This document shows positions 30,263 to 46,086 of a stretch of 64,000 bases of DNA, piece by piece. The first letter of the stretch is position 1, and each line of letters starts with the position of its first letter. Both the position numbers and the translations under genes were made by a program. This DNA is from Deinococcus aerius (GTDB taxonomy: Bacteria > Deinococcota > Deinococci > Deinococcales > Deinococcaceae): NCBI RefSeq assembly GCF_002897375.1, contig NZ_BFAG01000003.1, forward strand, positions 248,001 through 312,000. Direction: 5' to 3'. The notes beneath the pieces were generated by a model. That model made no database searches. It saw only the letters and a program-made list of their open reading frames with translations, and was not told the origin of the DNA.

Positions 30263-30847
30263 ATGCTGCCGCTCGTGAAGCAGGTGCTGGACAACTTCAA
30301 CTTCGACGTGGACCCTGACCTCACGCCCGAGGAGAATGCCGAGGAGGTCATTCGGAGCGCGGCGCTGCTCTCCGGCGCGATCGCGGTGGAGCCCGTGCCC
30401 TTCGCCGACATCCTGCTCATCACCCCCGTCCAGGCCAAGATGGTGCTGCACATCGGCAAGATTTACGGTTTCGACATCACGCCGGACCGGGCCCGGGAGA
30501 TCGCGCAGGAACTCGGGGCCACGGTTGCTTATGGCCTCTTCGCCCGGCAGGTCATGCGGGGGATCGCCAAGCTGGCCCTGCCCGTGATCGGCGGCCTGAT
30601 CACCGCGCCCGCCGTGTATGGCTGGACCTTCGCGCTGGGGCGGGTCGCGCAGAACTACTTCGAGCGCAAGCGGGCGGGGCTGCCCGTCGCCCGGCAGGAG
30701 CAGGTCAAGGTCATTCAGGAGGCCAAGGGGCAGGCCCGGCGGGTGCTCCCCAGCGCCCAGGACTTCAGCGACCTCGCCGCCGAGCTGCGCCGCCGCGCCG
30801 ACGAGAAAAACCGGGTCCAGGGCGGGGGACCGCGCGACCTGAACTGA
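30263..30847 (+). CDS. DUF697 domain protein
   Basis: A 194-residue protein whose central part ([37 protein letters not shown]) is the DUF697 signature, also found at the C-terminus of some GTPases. Two moderately hydrophobic helices ([38 protein letters not shown]) suggest membrane association. No GTPase domain is present, so it is a stand-alone form of unknown function. ATG 6 nt after TACACT. Confidence 0.85.
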   Translation: MLPLVKQVLDNFNFDVDPDLTPEENAEEVIRSAALLSGAIAVEPVPFADILLITPVQAKMVLHIGKIYGFDITPDRAREIAQELGATVAYGLFARQVMRGIAKLALPVIGGLITAPAVYGWTFALGRVAQNYFERKRAGLPVARQEQVKVIQEAKGQARRVLPSAQDFSDLAAELRRRADEKNRVQGGGPRDLN

Positions 30848-30855
30848 GGGGCGAC

Positions 30856-30885
30856 TTGACCCCTCCCCCCCGCCTGCGCCACACT
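30856..30885 (+). promoter_or_regulatory. promoter of the glyS T-box transcript
   Basis: TTGACC (30856-30861), an 18-bp spacer and CACACT (30880-30885). Unlike most promoters in the window it has a recognisable -35, and it drives a long untranslated leader. Confidence 0.5.
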
Positions 30886-30891
30886 CTGCCC

Positions 30892-31111
30892 AGGCGTTGA
30901 TCCGCAGGAGTACCGCGCCACGCGCCCAAGAGCGAGCCTGAGACGGTGAGAGTCAGGCGGGGCCAGCAGCGCGGGAAGGGCGGCGGGGAGTCGATTCAAA
31001 CGACAAAAGTGCCAGTCCTCGGCAGAGAGCCGGGCTGGAACTGGGGTGGAACCGCGTAGAACATGAACTCTGCGTCCCCAGGCGAGCACTTCGCCGGGGC
31101 CGCTTTCTTTT
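30892..31111 (+). ncRNA. T-box riboswitch upstream of glyS
   Basis: The leader contains the T-box core GGGTGGAACCGCG at 31044-31056, which binds the free tRNA acceptor end. An AGTA motif (30909-30912) opens stem I, and CCGCGC (30913-30918) pairs with GCGCGG (30969-30974). A candidate Gly specifier GGC is at 30961-30963, assigned tentatively. The terminator CCCC-A-GGCGA / TCGCC-GGGG (31076-31099) with CCGCTTTCTTTT follows. Uncharged tRNA-Gly should stabilise the antiterminator and turn on glyS. Confidence 0.9.
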
Positions 31112-31141
31112 GACCCTCGGCGGGTGCGGAAAGGAGAGGTT

Positions 31142-32656
<1,515 letters not shown>

Positions 32657-32680
32657 GTCGCCCGCCCCCAGACCACAGAG

Positions 32681-32703
32681 CCCCCGCCCCGCGCGGGGGT
32701 TTC
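32681..32703 (+). terminator. rho-independent terminator of glyS
   Basis: CCCCCGC (32681-32687) pairs with GCGGGGG (32693-32699), followed by TTTCTCC. The next gene has its own -10. Confidence 0.7.
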
Positions 32704-32719
32704 TCCGTATGCTCGGTAC

Positions 32720-32953
32720 ATGCTTGAGATGAAGTCCGCCTGCGAACGTTGCGGCGTCTCCCTGGCACCAGACGGCGAGGCCACCATCTGCTCCTTCGAG
32801 TGCATCTTCTGCCCGGCCTGCGCCGAGACGATGAACCATACCTGCCCCAATTGCGGCGGCGACCTCGTGCGGCGGCCCCGGCTTACCCGTTCGGTCGCCT
32901 CTGCGGTAACCGGGAGCCCGTCGCGTGAGGTCAGATACAGTCGAATCTCCTGA
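32720..32953 (+). CDS. DUF1272 small zinc-ribbon-like protein
   Basis: A 77-residue Cys-rich protein beginning MLEMKSACERCGVSLAPDGE. The CxxC pair, then CSFECIFCPAC and CPNC, then GGDLVRRP, are the DUF1272 signature; six to eight Cys could bind two zinc ions. The last 20 residues (SVASAVTGSPSREVRYSRIS) exceed the family's usual length and may reflect loss of the original stop. ATG 6 nt after TATGCT. Function unknown. Confidence 0.85.
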   Translation: MLEMKSACERCGVSLAPDGEATICSFECIFCPACAETMNHTCPNCGGDLVRRPRLTRSVASAVTGSPSREVRYSRIS

Positions 32954-33028
32954 AGGGTTGGAGGAGCGTGTTGTATACGAGATCAAGCGCCCGGGGAGGG
33001 TAGGCGCGTTCCCCCAACCCCCCACAAA

Positions 33029-33186
33029 ACGCTTGATGTGCAATGAGAAGTTGGGCAAAGTGGACTTTTTGTTGTCTGGGATGAGGATGAGCTTTGCTCG
33101 TCACCCCCTCCCAACCTCCCCCGCAAGGGGGGAGGAGCGAAAAGACCACGGCTGAGATGATGTTTTCCTTATTGCACATCAAGCGT
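33029..33186. mobile_element. MITE-like element, 158 bp, 16-bp TIRs, 5-bp TSD
   Basis: ACGCTTGATGTGCAAT (33029-33044) is repeated exactly in inverted orientation at 33171-33186. The element is flanked on both sides by ACAAA (33024-33028 and 33187-33191), a perfect 5-bp target duplication. It has no ORF for a transposase, so it must have moved with a transposase supplied in trans. The interior contains the same GC-rich palindrome family seen at 3.1 and 12.35 kb, in reverse orientation. Confidence 0.85.
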
Positions 33187-33384
33187 ACAAAGGGGAGGAG
33201 TGACAGAGCCAAGGCTCCTGCTTCCTAAACCCGTCAACTGTGGACGGCCTATTCCTGTGAGGAACTCGCCCTCGCACCGCCTTCACCACGTCGGCTCGCG
33301 CAGCGAGACGGTGGGCCCGCGGCTCAGAGAGCAACAAGATCAGACATTACGGGTAGGGAGAAGCGACCACAGGCGAACTGGGCC

Positions 33385-33460
33385 GGGCCCTTTGCGGAGC
33401 GCAGCGGAAAGCTCCCCCTGCCCCCTCTGGGGGTAGGGGGCTGGGGGGTGGGGGCAACCC
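33385..33460. repeat. GC-rich intergenic repeat, degenerate
   Basis: AAAGCTCCCCCTGCCCCC, TCTGGGGGTAGGGGGC and GGGGGGTGGGGGC form an imperfect palindrome related in style to the repeats at 3.1 and 12.35 kb. Membership in the same family is tentative. Confidence 0.35.
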
Positions 33461-33580
33461 GCAGCAAGATCCCCTGCCCCCCAAGAAAACCCATCAAGCC
33501 GCCCACCGACCCGACCCCCCGGAAGGCCTCCCATGAACGAGCCAAGCAGCCCAACTTGCTCAAGCAGCCACAGCTAAAAA

Positions 33581-33609
33581 GGCCCGCCCCCAACGATAGG
33601 GGGCGGGCC
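33581..33609 (-). terminator. terminator of the leftward membrane-protein gene
   Basis: GGCCCGCCCCC (33581-33591) pairs with GGGGGCGGGCC (33599-33609); on the minus strand the stem is followed by five T. Confidence 0.85.
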
Positions 33610-33629
33610 ATATTTCGGAAGAGGGCCCC

Positions 33630-34409
33630 TCAGCCCTCCTCCTCGCCGTACTTGCTCTCCAGGTAGCGCCGCTGGGCCTCCAGCGTGCGGGCCTGCTGGC
33701 CCCGGCGCTCCTGCACGATGCCCTGCATCCGGCGCCCGATCAGGTCGAGCTGACCCAGGAACAGCCGGTCAGTTTCGGGCGAACGCGGCGCGGCGCGGTA
33801 GGTCCGCATGAGTTCGGGCAGGTCCTCGCGGGCGGCCTGCCGGGCGTCGTAGGCCTCACGGCTGAGCGAGGTGTCGTCCGCCGTGGCCCGCAGCGCGTCG
33901 CGGGTGGCGATGACGGTGACGTGCAGGGCCGAGCGCGCGGGGGCGGGGAGAGCACGTTCCCCCACCCGAAGCAGGGCGAGTAGACCGGTCTCGTCGTCCC
34001 GACGTAGCCCCCCCGGCGCGTCAAGCGTGACGGGCTCCGGCTCATCCACCGCCGTGATCAGGCGCGAGGCCCGCCGCGCCGTCCACACCGCGCCGAGGGC
34101 GGCGAGCAGCAGCGTGAAGCCCAGCATCCAGCCCGCCACGTCGCTGCCCAGGGCCGTGCCCAGCCCCAGCAGCGCGAGGAGCGGCACGAGCAGCAGCGCT
34201 CCCAGCACGCTCAGGACGATGAGCACGAGAAGGCCGAGGGCCCGGCGCAGCAGGCTGGCCCCGCGCCGAACGGGGTGATCTGGCCCGCCCGGTGACTGCC
34301 ACGGGTCACGGAAAACCCCGCCGTGGCGCGTGGCCGGTTGGACCAGGAACCGCACCACGCGCGAGCCGGTGCGGGCAGCGGTGTACAGGGTGGTGACGGA
34401 TGGAGCCAT
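33630..34409 (-). CDS. membrane protein with C-terminal helical domain, function unknown
   Basis: A 259-residue protein. Two TM segments are clear (ALGLLVLIVLSVLGALLLVPLLALLGLG and VAGWMLGFTLLLAALGAVWTARRAS), followed by a cytoplasmic helical region rich in Arg, Ala and Asp that ends EAQRRYLESKYGEEEG. Start ATG at 34409 lies 6 nt after TACCCT; the longer form from 34457 overlaps mug further and is unlikely. Family not recognised. Confidence 0.7.
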   Translation of the reverse strand: MAPSVTTLYTAARTGSRVVRFLVQPATRHGGVFRDPWQSPGGPDHPVRRGASLLRRALGLLVLIVLSVLGALLLVPLLALLGLGTALGSDVAGWMLGFTLLLAALGAVWTARRASRLITAVDEPEPVTLDAPGGLRRDDETGLLALLRVGERALPAPARSALHVTVIATRDALRATADDTSLSREAYDARQAAREDLPELMRTYRAAPRSPETDRLFLGQLDLIGRRMQGIVQERRGQQARTLEAQRRYLESKYGEEEG

Positions 34410-34413
34410 ATCC

Positions 34414-34980
<567 letters not shown>

Positions 34981-34993
34981 CCGGGGTTTGCCG

Positions 34994-35587
<594 letters not shown>

Positions 35588-35672
35588 GACGGTATTTGAG
35601 CGCCCCCGGCAAGCGCGGCGGTATGGGAAGCGGCACGTTTGTCCCGTTCGTGAAGGATTTCAGTAGACCTGG

Positions 35673-35702
35673 TTGTACGAACGGCGGGAGGCTGAACATT
35701 TT
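35673..35702 (+). promoter_or_regulatory. possible promoter of the GNHR-domain gene
   Basis: TTGTAC (35673-35678), 18-bp spacer, CATTTT (35697-35702). Moderate match only. Confidence 0.35.
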
Positions 35703-35820
35703 GGATGACTTCCAGCAGACAGGGAGGTGTAGGATGTACACCAAGACCGGGGTGTGTTCCGCCCTTCCCCGGACGAGCATGCCCCGGCCCATGCGCCCGC
35801 GCGCGCAAGGAGAGCCCCGC

Positions 35821-36750
<930 letters not shown>

Positions 36751-36766
36751 CGGAAGGCGAACTGGA

Positions 36767-36806
36767 AAACATGGATCGTTGGAGAAGAGTTCCAACGGTC
36801 CATTTT
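36767..36806. terminator. bidirectional terminator between convergent genes
   Basis: ATGGATCGTTGG (36771-36782) pairs with CCAACGGTCCAT (36792-36803) with one G-U; AAAA precedes and TTTT follows the stem, so it can work on both strands, for the 35821 gene and for pepA. Confidence 0.85.
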
Positions 36807-36814
36807 CTGCGCCC

Positions 36815-38152
36815 CTATTCCTCCAGCACGTACCCCACCAGCGTCCCCACGCCCCAGCCGGTCGCCTGGCCGTCTTGCAGCGCATTCCCAGCGATGTCGA
36901 GGTGCGCCCAGGGCCGGGTGACGAACTCGCGCAGGAAGAGGGCGGCCTTGATGCTGCCCCCCGCTGGGACCATGTCCGAGTTCCGCAGGTCGGCCAGCGT
37001 CTCCTTCTGGTAGGCCTTCAGGTACGGGGCGTGCAGGGGCATCTCCCAGACGAACTCGCCGGAAGCCTCTGCACTCGCCCTAAGACGTGCTGTCAAGTCG
37101 GGATCGGTGCTGTAGAGGGCGGCCACGTCGTTCCCCAGGGCGACCGTCTTCGCGCCCGTCAGCGTCGCCACGTCCACGAGTTCGGTCGCGCCCTCGTCGC
37201 AGGCGACGGCCAGGGCGTCGGCCAGGATCAGGCGGCCTTCCGCGTCGGTGTTCACGACCTCCACGGTCTTGCCGTTCGCCGCGCGGTAGATGTCGCCGGG
37301 GCGCATGGCGTTTGGGCCAACCATGTTCTCGGCGGCGGGGACGTAGGCGCGGACCTCCACCCCTTCCGGCAGCCGGTCGCGCAGGGCGCTCAAGGCCCGC
37401 ATCGCCCCCAGCACCGCCGCCGCGCCGCCCATATCGCCCTTCATGGTGGTCATGCCCTGGGCGGGCTTGATGGAGTAGCCACCCGTGTCGAAGGTGATCC
37501 CCTTGCCCACGAGGGCGATGACGCGCTTCACCTCGCCCCTGGCCGGAAGGGTCACGCGGATCAGGCGGGGGCCGCCCGCACTCCCCGCCGCCACCGCCGA
37601 GAGCAGGCCCATGCCGCGCGCCTCAATTTCAGTGCTGTCCCACACGTCCACGTCGGCACCCAGGGCTTCCAGGCGGCGGGTCTCGCGCCCCAGCATGGCC
37701 GGGTTGAGGACGTTCGCCGGGGCGTTCACGAGGTCGCGGGCGAAGCGGATGCCCGCCATGAGGGCTTCCACCCGGTCCCGTTCCTCATCCGACAGGCCTT
37801 CCACAGCCAACTCAATGGGGCCGGGCTTGGCCTCCGAGCGGTAACGGGCGTCCTGGGAGCCCGCCATCAGGGTGGCGAGGGTGAGGGCTTCCGCGTGGGG
37901 CGTCTCCCCTACCCGGATGGACTGCGCCCCCAGATCGGTCGCCAGTTTGGCGAGGGCGGCGCCGAGTTCGCGGGCCTGGGCCGCGTTCGAGGGCGGCAGC
38001 GCCACAGCCCCGTCTCCCTCCCCACCTCGCGTGAGCAGGCGAACCATGCCGGGCTTCAGGTCGCGCGTGATCCGCTCGGGCACCTCCGCCCGCCCCTCCC
38101 CGAGAAACGTCAGCGTGAGGTCCGCCCGCTCCGGTTCGTTCACGAATTGCAT
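36815..38152 (-). CDS. pepA: leucyl aminopeptidase, M17 family
   Basis: A 445-residue two-zinc cytosolic aminopeptidase. The active site is complete: VGKGITFDTGGYSIKP (Lys and Asp ligands), MKGDMGGAAAVLGAMRAL (Asp), the NTDAEGRL signature (Asp, Glu, Arg) and AYVPAAENMVG. The N-terminal regulatory domain is present but short. I start at the ATG at 38152 (MQFVNEPERADL), where homology begins; the ORF extension to 38377 overlaps the divergent Asp23 gene. A weak TTTACT lies 6 nt upstream. Confidence 0.92.
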   Translation of the reverse strand: MQFVNEPERADLTLTFLGEGRAEVPERITRDLKPGMVRLLTRGGEGDGAVALPPSNAAQARELGAALAKLATDLGAQSIRVGETPHAEALTLATLMAGSQDARYRSEAKPGPIELAVEGLSDEERDRVEALMAGIRFARDLVNAPANVLNPAMLGRETRRLEALGADVDVWDSTEIEARGMGLLSAVAAGSAGGPRLIRVTLPARGEVKRVIALVGKGITFDTGGYSIKPAQGMTTMKGDMGGAAAVLGAMRALSALRDRLPEGVEVRAYVPAAENMVGPNAMRPGDIYRAANGKTVEVVNTDAEGRLILADALAVACDEGATELVDVATLTGAKTVALGNDVAALYSTDPDLTARLRASAEASGEFVWEMPLHAPYLKAYQKETLADLRNSDMVPAGGSIKAALFLREFVTRPWAHLDIAGNALQDGQATGWGVGTLVGYVLEE

Positions 38153-38240
38153 GGGGGGAGTAAAGCACGGGACGGAACCCCCGGCTTCCCGGGCGCCCTT
38201 CCCAGCCCTTCCCGCCCCCTCGCGTATACTCGTCTCTACT

Positions 38241-40182
<1,942 letters not shown>

Positions 40183-40197
40183 GCGGGTCGGGAAGCG

Positions 40198-40232
40198 GGC
40201 GGCAGCTTGCGTCAGGGCTGCCGCCTCTCCTT
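40198..40232. terminator. hairpin between convergent genes
   Basis: GGCGGCAG (40198-40205) pairs with CTGCCGCC (40218-40225) followed by TCTCCTTTC. T tract is weak. Confidence 0.5.
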
Positions 40233-41216
40233 TCACTCCTCCAGAAAAATATCCAGCGGCAGGAAGGCGCTCACCGTGTAGTTGGGTGCGTCCACGATCT
40301 GGCTGATCTTGAGGTCCACGCAGGCGCTCGCCAGCACGTAGGCTTCTTCCAGCGTCAGGCCGCGTGCCTGGAGACGGCGCAGCAGGGCGCGCAGGGCGAG
40401 CCGAGCCGCTGTCATCAAATCGGGGTGGTGGCCGGTCGTCGCGTGCCAACGGGTGCTCGTGCCGCCGTGGGTGGGGGTGATGAACTCGGGGGTGGAGAGA
40501 TTCGCGCCGCGTTCCAGCCCGAAGCGCAGCGTCACCCCTCCGGCACACTCGATGCCGGTGCCGCTCAGCTCGCCGTCCCCCTGCGCCGCGTGCAGGTCGC
40601 CGACCGAGAAGAGGGCGCCCGGCACCTCGACGGGCAGGAACAGGGTGCTTCCCGCCACGAGTTGCCGGATATCCATGTTGCCGCCCACCTGCCGGGGCGG
40701 AGCGGTCGGATGGGGGCCGGGGGCGGCGGGGGCCACACCCATCACGCCGGGGAAGGGGACGAGCGGAAGGCGGATGCCGGGGCGGAAATCCGTGTGCGTC
40801 CGCTCCCGCAGATCCCAGAGGTGGGTATACGGTTGAAGGCCCTCCTCCGCGAGCGCGGCGTCCAGCAGGCCGATGCCGTTCGGGCGGCACCCAGTCCAGC
40901 CCCAGGCGGCAGTCCGCACCTCCAGAATCTCCACTTGTAACACGTCCCCCGGCTCCGCCCCCTCCACGAAAACCGGCCCGGTAAGGGGATGGCCGCGCGG
41001 TCCCTCCCGCTCGGGAAAGGCGTCCGAAGCCGCCAGCGCGACGAGTTCGGGCGGGCCTTTCAGCTCCCCCGCCGCTGCCCGCCGCGCCACCCCGCCATCA
41101 GAGGCGTCCAGGGTGCCGGAGGTGACCGTATCGCCGGGCCGGATGGTGAGGGCAGGGCGCAAGCCGTTGTCCCAGACGGTATGAATGGCATCGGTGCCGA
41201 GGTGGTGGTCGCTCAT
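40233..41216 (-). CDS. acetamidase/formamidase family protein
   Basis: A 327-residue FmdA/AmdA-family amidase. Hallmarks are HTVWDNGLRPALTIRPGDTV, GHPLTGPVFVEGAEPGDVLQVEILEV, GGNMDIRQL and SVGDLHAAQGDGELSGTGIE, with many His/Asp residues forming the metal site. It probably releases ammonia from short amides. The ATG at 41216 follows TACCCT by 8 nt and also has GGAGG. Divergent from the MurF-type gene; the very long ORF to 42119 is a shadow. Confidence 0.9.
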   Translation of the reverse strand: MSDHHLGTDAIHTVWDNGLRPALTIRPGDTVTSGTLDASDGGVARRAAAGELKGPPELVALAASDAFPEREGPRGHPLTGPVFVEGAEPGDVLQVEILEVRTAAWGWTGCRPNGIGLLDAALAEEGLQPYTHLWDLRERTHTDFRPGIRLPLVPFPGVMGVAPAAPGPHPTAPPRQVGGNMDIRQLVAGSTLFLPVEVPGALFSVGDLHAAQGDGELSGTGIECAGGVTLRFGLERGANLSTPEFITPTHGGTSTRWHATTGHHPDLMTAARLALRALLRRLQARGLTLEEAYVLASACVDLKISQIVDAPNYTVSAFLPLDIFLEE

Positions 41217-41224
41217 GCTCCTCC

Positions 41225-41240
41225 AGGGTACGGGTATCCT
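41225..41240. promoter_or_regulatory. divergent leaderless -10 elements, formamidase / murF
   Basis: Minus-strand TACCCT (41225-41230) and plus-strand TATCCT (41235-41240) are 4 bp apart; start codons are 30 bp apart. TATCCT is 6 nt before the ATG at 41247. Confidence 0.6.
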
Positions 41241-41246
41241 CGTCCC

Positions 41247-42557
41247 ATGCTCGACCCGCACGCCGCTCTCCCCTTTGCCGCCACCGTTCATCCGGGGGCG
41301 CGTCCGGCCCTTCGCCTGACCTGGGACTCGCGCGAGGCTTCCCCCGAGGTGGCGTTCGTCGCCCTGCCCGGCGAGCGGATGCACGGCAACCGGTTCGTGG
41401 AGGCGGCCCTTGCGGCGGGGGCCCCCTTCGTCCTGACCGACCTTGAGGTGGAGCGGGCGGTGAGGGTGCCGGACGCGCGGGAGGCGCTGTTCACCTGGGC
41501 GCGGGCGGAACGCTCTAGGAACTCCCTCGTCGTGGGCATCACGGGCAGCGTGGGCAAGACGACCGCGAAGAATTACGCGGCGGCGGCGCTGAACGCCCAC
41601 TTCATGCCCGTGTACAACACCATGCCCGCCATCGCCTGCTTCCTGATCGAGTTCGGGGGGAGCGCGCGGCCCCTCGTCGTGGAGATGGGGATTGACCATG
41701 TGGGCGAGATGGCGCAGCTCGTGGATCTCGTTCACCCCGACGTGGGCGTGGTGACGAGCATCGGGGAGGCGCACCTGGAGCAGCTCGGCAGCCTGGAGGG
41801 TGTGGCACGCGAGAAGGGCGTGATCCTGCGGGGCGCGCGGGGGCTGGTCGGTACTCAGGCCGCCCCCTGGTATCCCGGGGTGGACACCTACGGCTTCGGC
41901 GAGGGCGCGACCTATGCGGGGGAGGGGCTGACGGTCACGCCGGAGGGCGCCGACTTCACCTTCCGGGGCGTGCCCGTCTCCCTGCCGCTCGCCTCGCGGG
42001 TGCAGGCGGAGGCGGCGGTGCTGGGGCTGACGCTCGCGCTGGAGGCGGGGGTGCCGCTGCCGGAGGCCGCCGAACGAATGGCCGGGGTGCAGGTGCCGGG
42101 GGGCCGCTACCGGGTCCATCCCGGGCGCTTCACCGTGATTGACGATGCCTACAACGCCTCACCGCTCGCCGTGACCGCCGCCCTCGACGCGCTCGCCGCC
42201 TTTCCGGGCCGCCGGATCAGCGTGCTGGGGCGGATGCTCGAACTGGGGGACACGGAGCGGGAGTTGCACGCCCGGGTAGGCGCTCATGCCAGGCAAAGGG
42301 CTGACCTGACCTACGGGGTGGGCGCCTTTGCCGCCGAGCTGGGCGAGCGGCCCTACCCCACGGTGCCCGACCTCCTCGCCGACCTGCTCGCCGAGGTGCG
42401 GGACGGGGACGTGGTGCTCGTCAAGGCGAGCCGGGGCATCTCGTGGACGCCCGAGCGGCGGGCGCAGGAGGGGGTGGGGCTGGACACGGTGGTGGAGGCG
42501 CTGCTGAGGGAGCGGTCAGCGGTCAGCGGTCAGCCGTCAGCGGGAGAGGGGCGGTAG
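41247..42557 (+). CDS. murF: UDP-N-acetylmuramoyl-tripeptide-D-alanyl-D-alanine ligase, MurF-type
   Basis: A 436-residue Mur ligase that adds D-Ala-D-Ala to the peptidoglycan precursor. N-terminal UDP-binding domain (LTWDSREASPEVAFVALPGERMHGNRFV), central ATPase (VVGITGSVGKTTAKN, MGIDHVGEM, TSIGEAHLEQLGS) and C-terminal Rossmann domain (IDDAYNASPLAVTAALDAL, SVLGRMLELGD). Start ATG 6 nt after TATCCT. The last codons (RSAVSGQPSAGEGR) arise from a 7-bp tandem repeat, so the C-terminal tail is probably not ancestral. Confidence 0.9.
   Translation: MLDPHAALPFAATVHPGARPALRLTWDSREASPEVAFVALPGERMHGNRFVEAALAAGAPFVLTDLEVERAVRVPDAREALFTWARAERSRNSLVVGITGSVGKTTAKNYAAAALNAHFMPVYNTMPAIACFLIEFGGSARPLVVEMGIDHVGEMAQLVDLVHPDVGVVTSIGEAHLEQLGSLEGVAREKGVILRGARGLVGTQAAPWYPGVDTYGFGEGATYAGEGLTVTPEGADFTFRGVPVSLPLASRVQAEAAVLGLTLALEAGVPLPEAAERMAGVQVPGGRYRVHPGRFTVIDDAYNASPLAVTAALDALAAFPGRRISVLGRMLELGDTERELHARVGAHARQRADLTYGVGAFAAELGERPYPTVPDLLADLLAEVRDGDVVLVKASRGISWTPERRAQEGVGLDTVVEALLRERSAVSGQPSAGEGR
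42511..42542 (+). repeat. 7-bp tandem repeat at the murF 3' end
   Basis: The unit AGCGGTC occurs three times in a row, followed by AGCCGTC and AGCGG. A 7-bp unit is not a multiple of three, so copy-number change would alter the reading frame and the MurF tail. Confidence 0.75.
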
Positions 42558-42607
42558 CGGCAGATCGCTCCGCACCTTCTCAGCCTCCGCCGGGAAACAA
42601 TGCCTCC

Positions 42608-43351
42608 ATGCGCCGCTCCCTCTTCTCCGCCCTCGCCCCGCTGCTCCTGATCGCCGCGTGCGCCCCGGCGCCCACCTCGCGCGCACCCTCCGCGGCCCCG
42701 GCCTTCAGCGCCGCCTTCGCCCCCGAAGGCGTGGCCTGGATGGACCAGGGGCAGGCCTGCGTGGCCCGGGCACCGTCCTACCGTCCCGTTTGCCCGAGGC
42801 TGCCGGGCCGGGTGGCGGCGGTCGGCTGGAACAGGGGAAATGCCTGGGCAGCCCTGCCGGGGGTGGGCCTGCTCGTCACGCTCGACCTGGCGGCCCGGTC
42901 GGTCCCGGTGGGGCGGGTCGTCGCCCTCTCGGCCACCCGCGCCTACCGCGAGGACGGCAGCGCCGTGACCTACGACGGGAATGCGGCGACTGGTGTGTCC
43001 GGGGCGCCTTCGGCGGCGGTCACCGGGGGCGACGGGCAGGATTACGTGCTGCTCGCCGGAGCCCTGGTGCGGGTTGCGGACGGGACGGTGCTGGAGCGGG
43101 TGGCCGGGCCGCTGCTGGAGGTCACGCCGACCGGGGCGCGCTCGACCAACCTGCCGTCCGTGACCACCCTCGCCGGGACGTACCGCCTCACGGGCACCGC
43201 GCTGGAGCGGCTCGACGCGGCGGGGCGAGTCCTGAAGAGCGTGCCCCACGGGCCGGGGCGGGTCGGCGTGGTCGGCGGGGACCTGGTGACCGTCTCGCCG
43301 GGCGGCGCGGTGCGGGTGTTTGGCAGTGACCTGCAACCCGTGAGCCGCTGA
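42608..43351 (+). CDS. putative lipoprotein, function unknown
   Basis: A 247-residue exported protein. MRRSLFSALAPLLLIAACAP is a lipoprotein signal peptide with Cys at the lipobox (IAAC). The mature part is beta-rich with repeated short strands (VAAVGWNRGNAWAALPGVGLLVTLD, VTGGDGQDYVLLAGALVRVADGTVLERV), suggestive of a small propeller, but no family is recognised. ATG lies 6 nt after AACAAT. Confidence 0.75.
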   Translation: MRRSLFSALAPLLLIAACAPAPTSRAPSAAPAFSAAFAPEGVAWMDQGQACVARAPSYRPVCPRLPGRVAAVGWNRGNAWAALPGVGLLVTLDLAARSVPVGRVVALSATRAYREDGSAVTYDGNAATGVSGAPSAAVTGGDGQDYVLLAGALVRVADGTVLERVAGPLLEVTPTGARSTNLPSVTTLAGTYRLTGTALERLDAAGRVLKSVPHGPGRVGVVGGDLVTVSPGGAVRVFGSDLQPVSR

Positions 43352-43388
43352 AGCCCAGTTCGACCTTCATCATTCGGGGGTCCCCCTT

Positions 43389-43411
43389 CGGCCTTTCACA
43401 GGCCGATTTTT
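43389..43411 (+). terminator. rho-independent terminator after the lipoprotein gene
   Basis: CGGCCT and AGGCCG (43400-43405) around TTCAC, followed by ATTTTT. Confidence 0.75.
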
Positions 43412-43586
43412 CGTCGTCTCAGACGCTGTAATTCTCCTGTCAGAGTTCCGTAAGCGGGGGAATGGTTGCATGAGCCGTTCATGCCGCCTGCCTTTGCCCT
43501 TTTACCCTGTCCAGCCTCTCCCCGCCACACCGGAGCGGTCCTGGCGCCCATGAGAAAACGCTGAAGCCTGCTCCTCGGGAGGGAGA

Positions 43587-45445
<1,859 letters not shown>

Positions 45446-45456
<11 letters not shown>

Positions 45457-46086
45457 GCTCGCCCCCCGTTCCCTCTTCCTGATCGTCCTGGGCGTGTGCG
45501 CGCTCGCGGTGCTGTGCTGGTACCTGCTGCGCTACCAGGCCCGCCAGCAGGAGATCAGCCTGCTTCAGGGCGAGCTGGAGACCATCCGCATGAACGCCGA
45601 CCGCTACCGCGCCGCGCAGCGCGGCCTGCCCGAGTTGCGGCAGACCGTCGCCCGGCTGGAGGTCGAGCGCGACGGGTTCCTGCGGGCGCTTCCCGCCAAC
45701 GCGCAGTTCGGCACCGTCCTCGACGAGATGCGGCGCAGCGTGCTGGCGGCGGGCGCCGAGATGACCACCTTCAACGTGCAGCCCGGCACCGCCACCGGCC
45801 TCCCCGCCGGGGTGCGGCCCATCAACCTGAACCTGGGGGTCAGCGGGCCGTTTGCCGCCGTCTTCCGGGCACTGCGGTCGATGGAAACCATGAACCGCTT
45901 CACAACGGTGGGCGGCGTGAACCTGCAACTGCCGCAGGCGACCTCCTTCAACCCGCGGCTGGAGGGCACGCTGAACCTCACCGTGTACACCTTCGATCCG
46001 GCGCAGGCGGCGAGCGCGCCCGGCGGCACTGGCGCGGCCCCGTCGGCCCCCGCCGCACCGCCTGCCACCCCCCAGGGAGGCACCCA

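Larger units (their letters stand above)
32954..33629. other. 676-bp non-coding region with MITE and repeats
   Basis: No convincing gene. It holds the inverted-end element at 33029-33186, a GC-rich repeat near 33400-33450, and the terminator of the leftward gene at 33581-33614. Short ORFs here lack ribosome sites and -10 boxes. Confidence 0.6.

Noticed and set aside
33029..33186. CRISPR or small-RNA explanation for the inverted 16-mers.
   Set aside because: There are only two copies, inverted and not direct, with target duplications, which fits a mobile element instead.
40233..42119. 628-codon minus-strand frame combining the formamidase-type gene with upstream sequence.
   Set aside because: Only the part from 41216 is family-like; the remainder lies antisense to murF and translates to a low-complexity sequence.
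43352..43366. The word GCCCAGTTCGACCT occurs right after the stop codons at both 43.35 kb and 55.87 kb.
   Set aside because: Two copies of 14 nt without further similarity are too weak to call a repeat family from this window alone.
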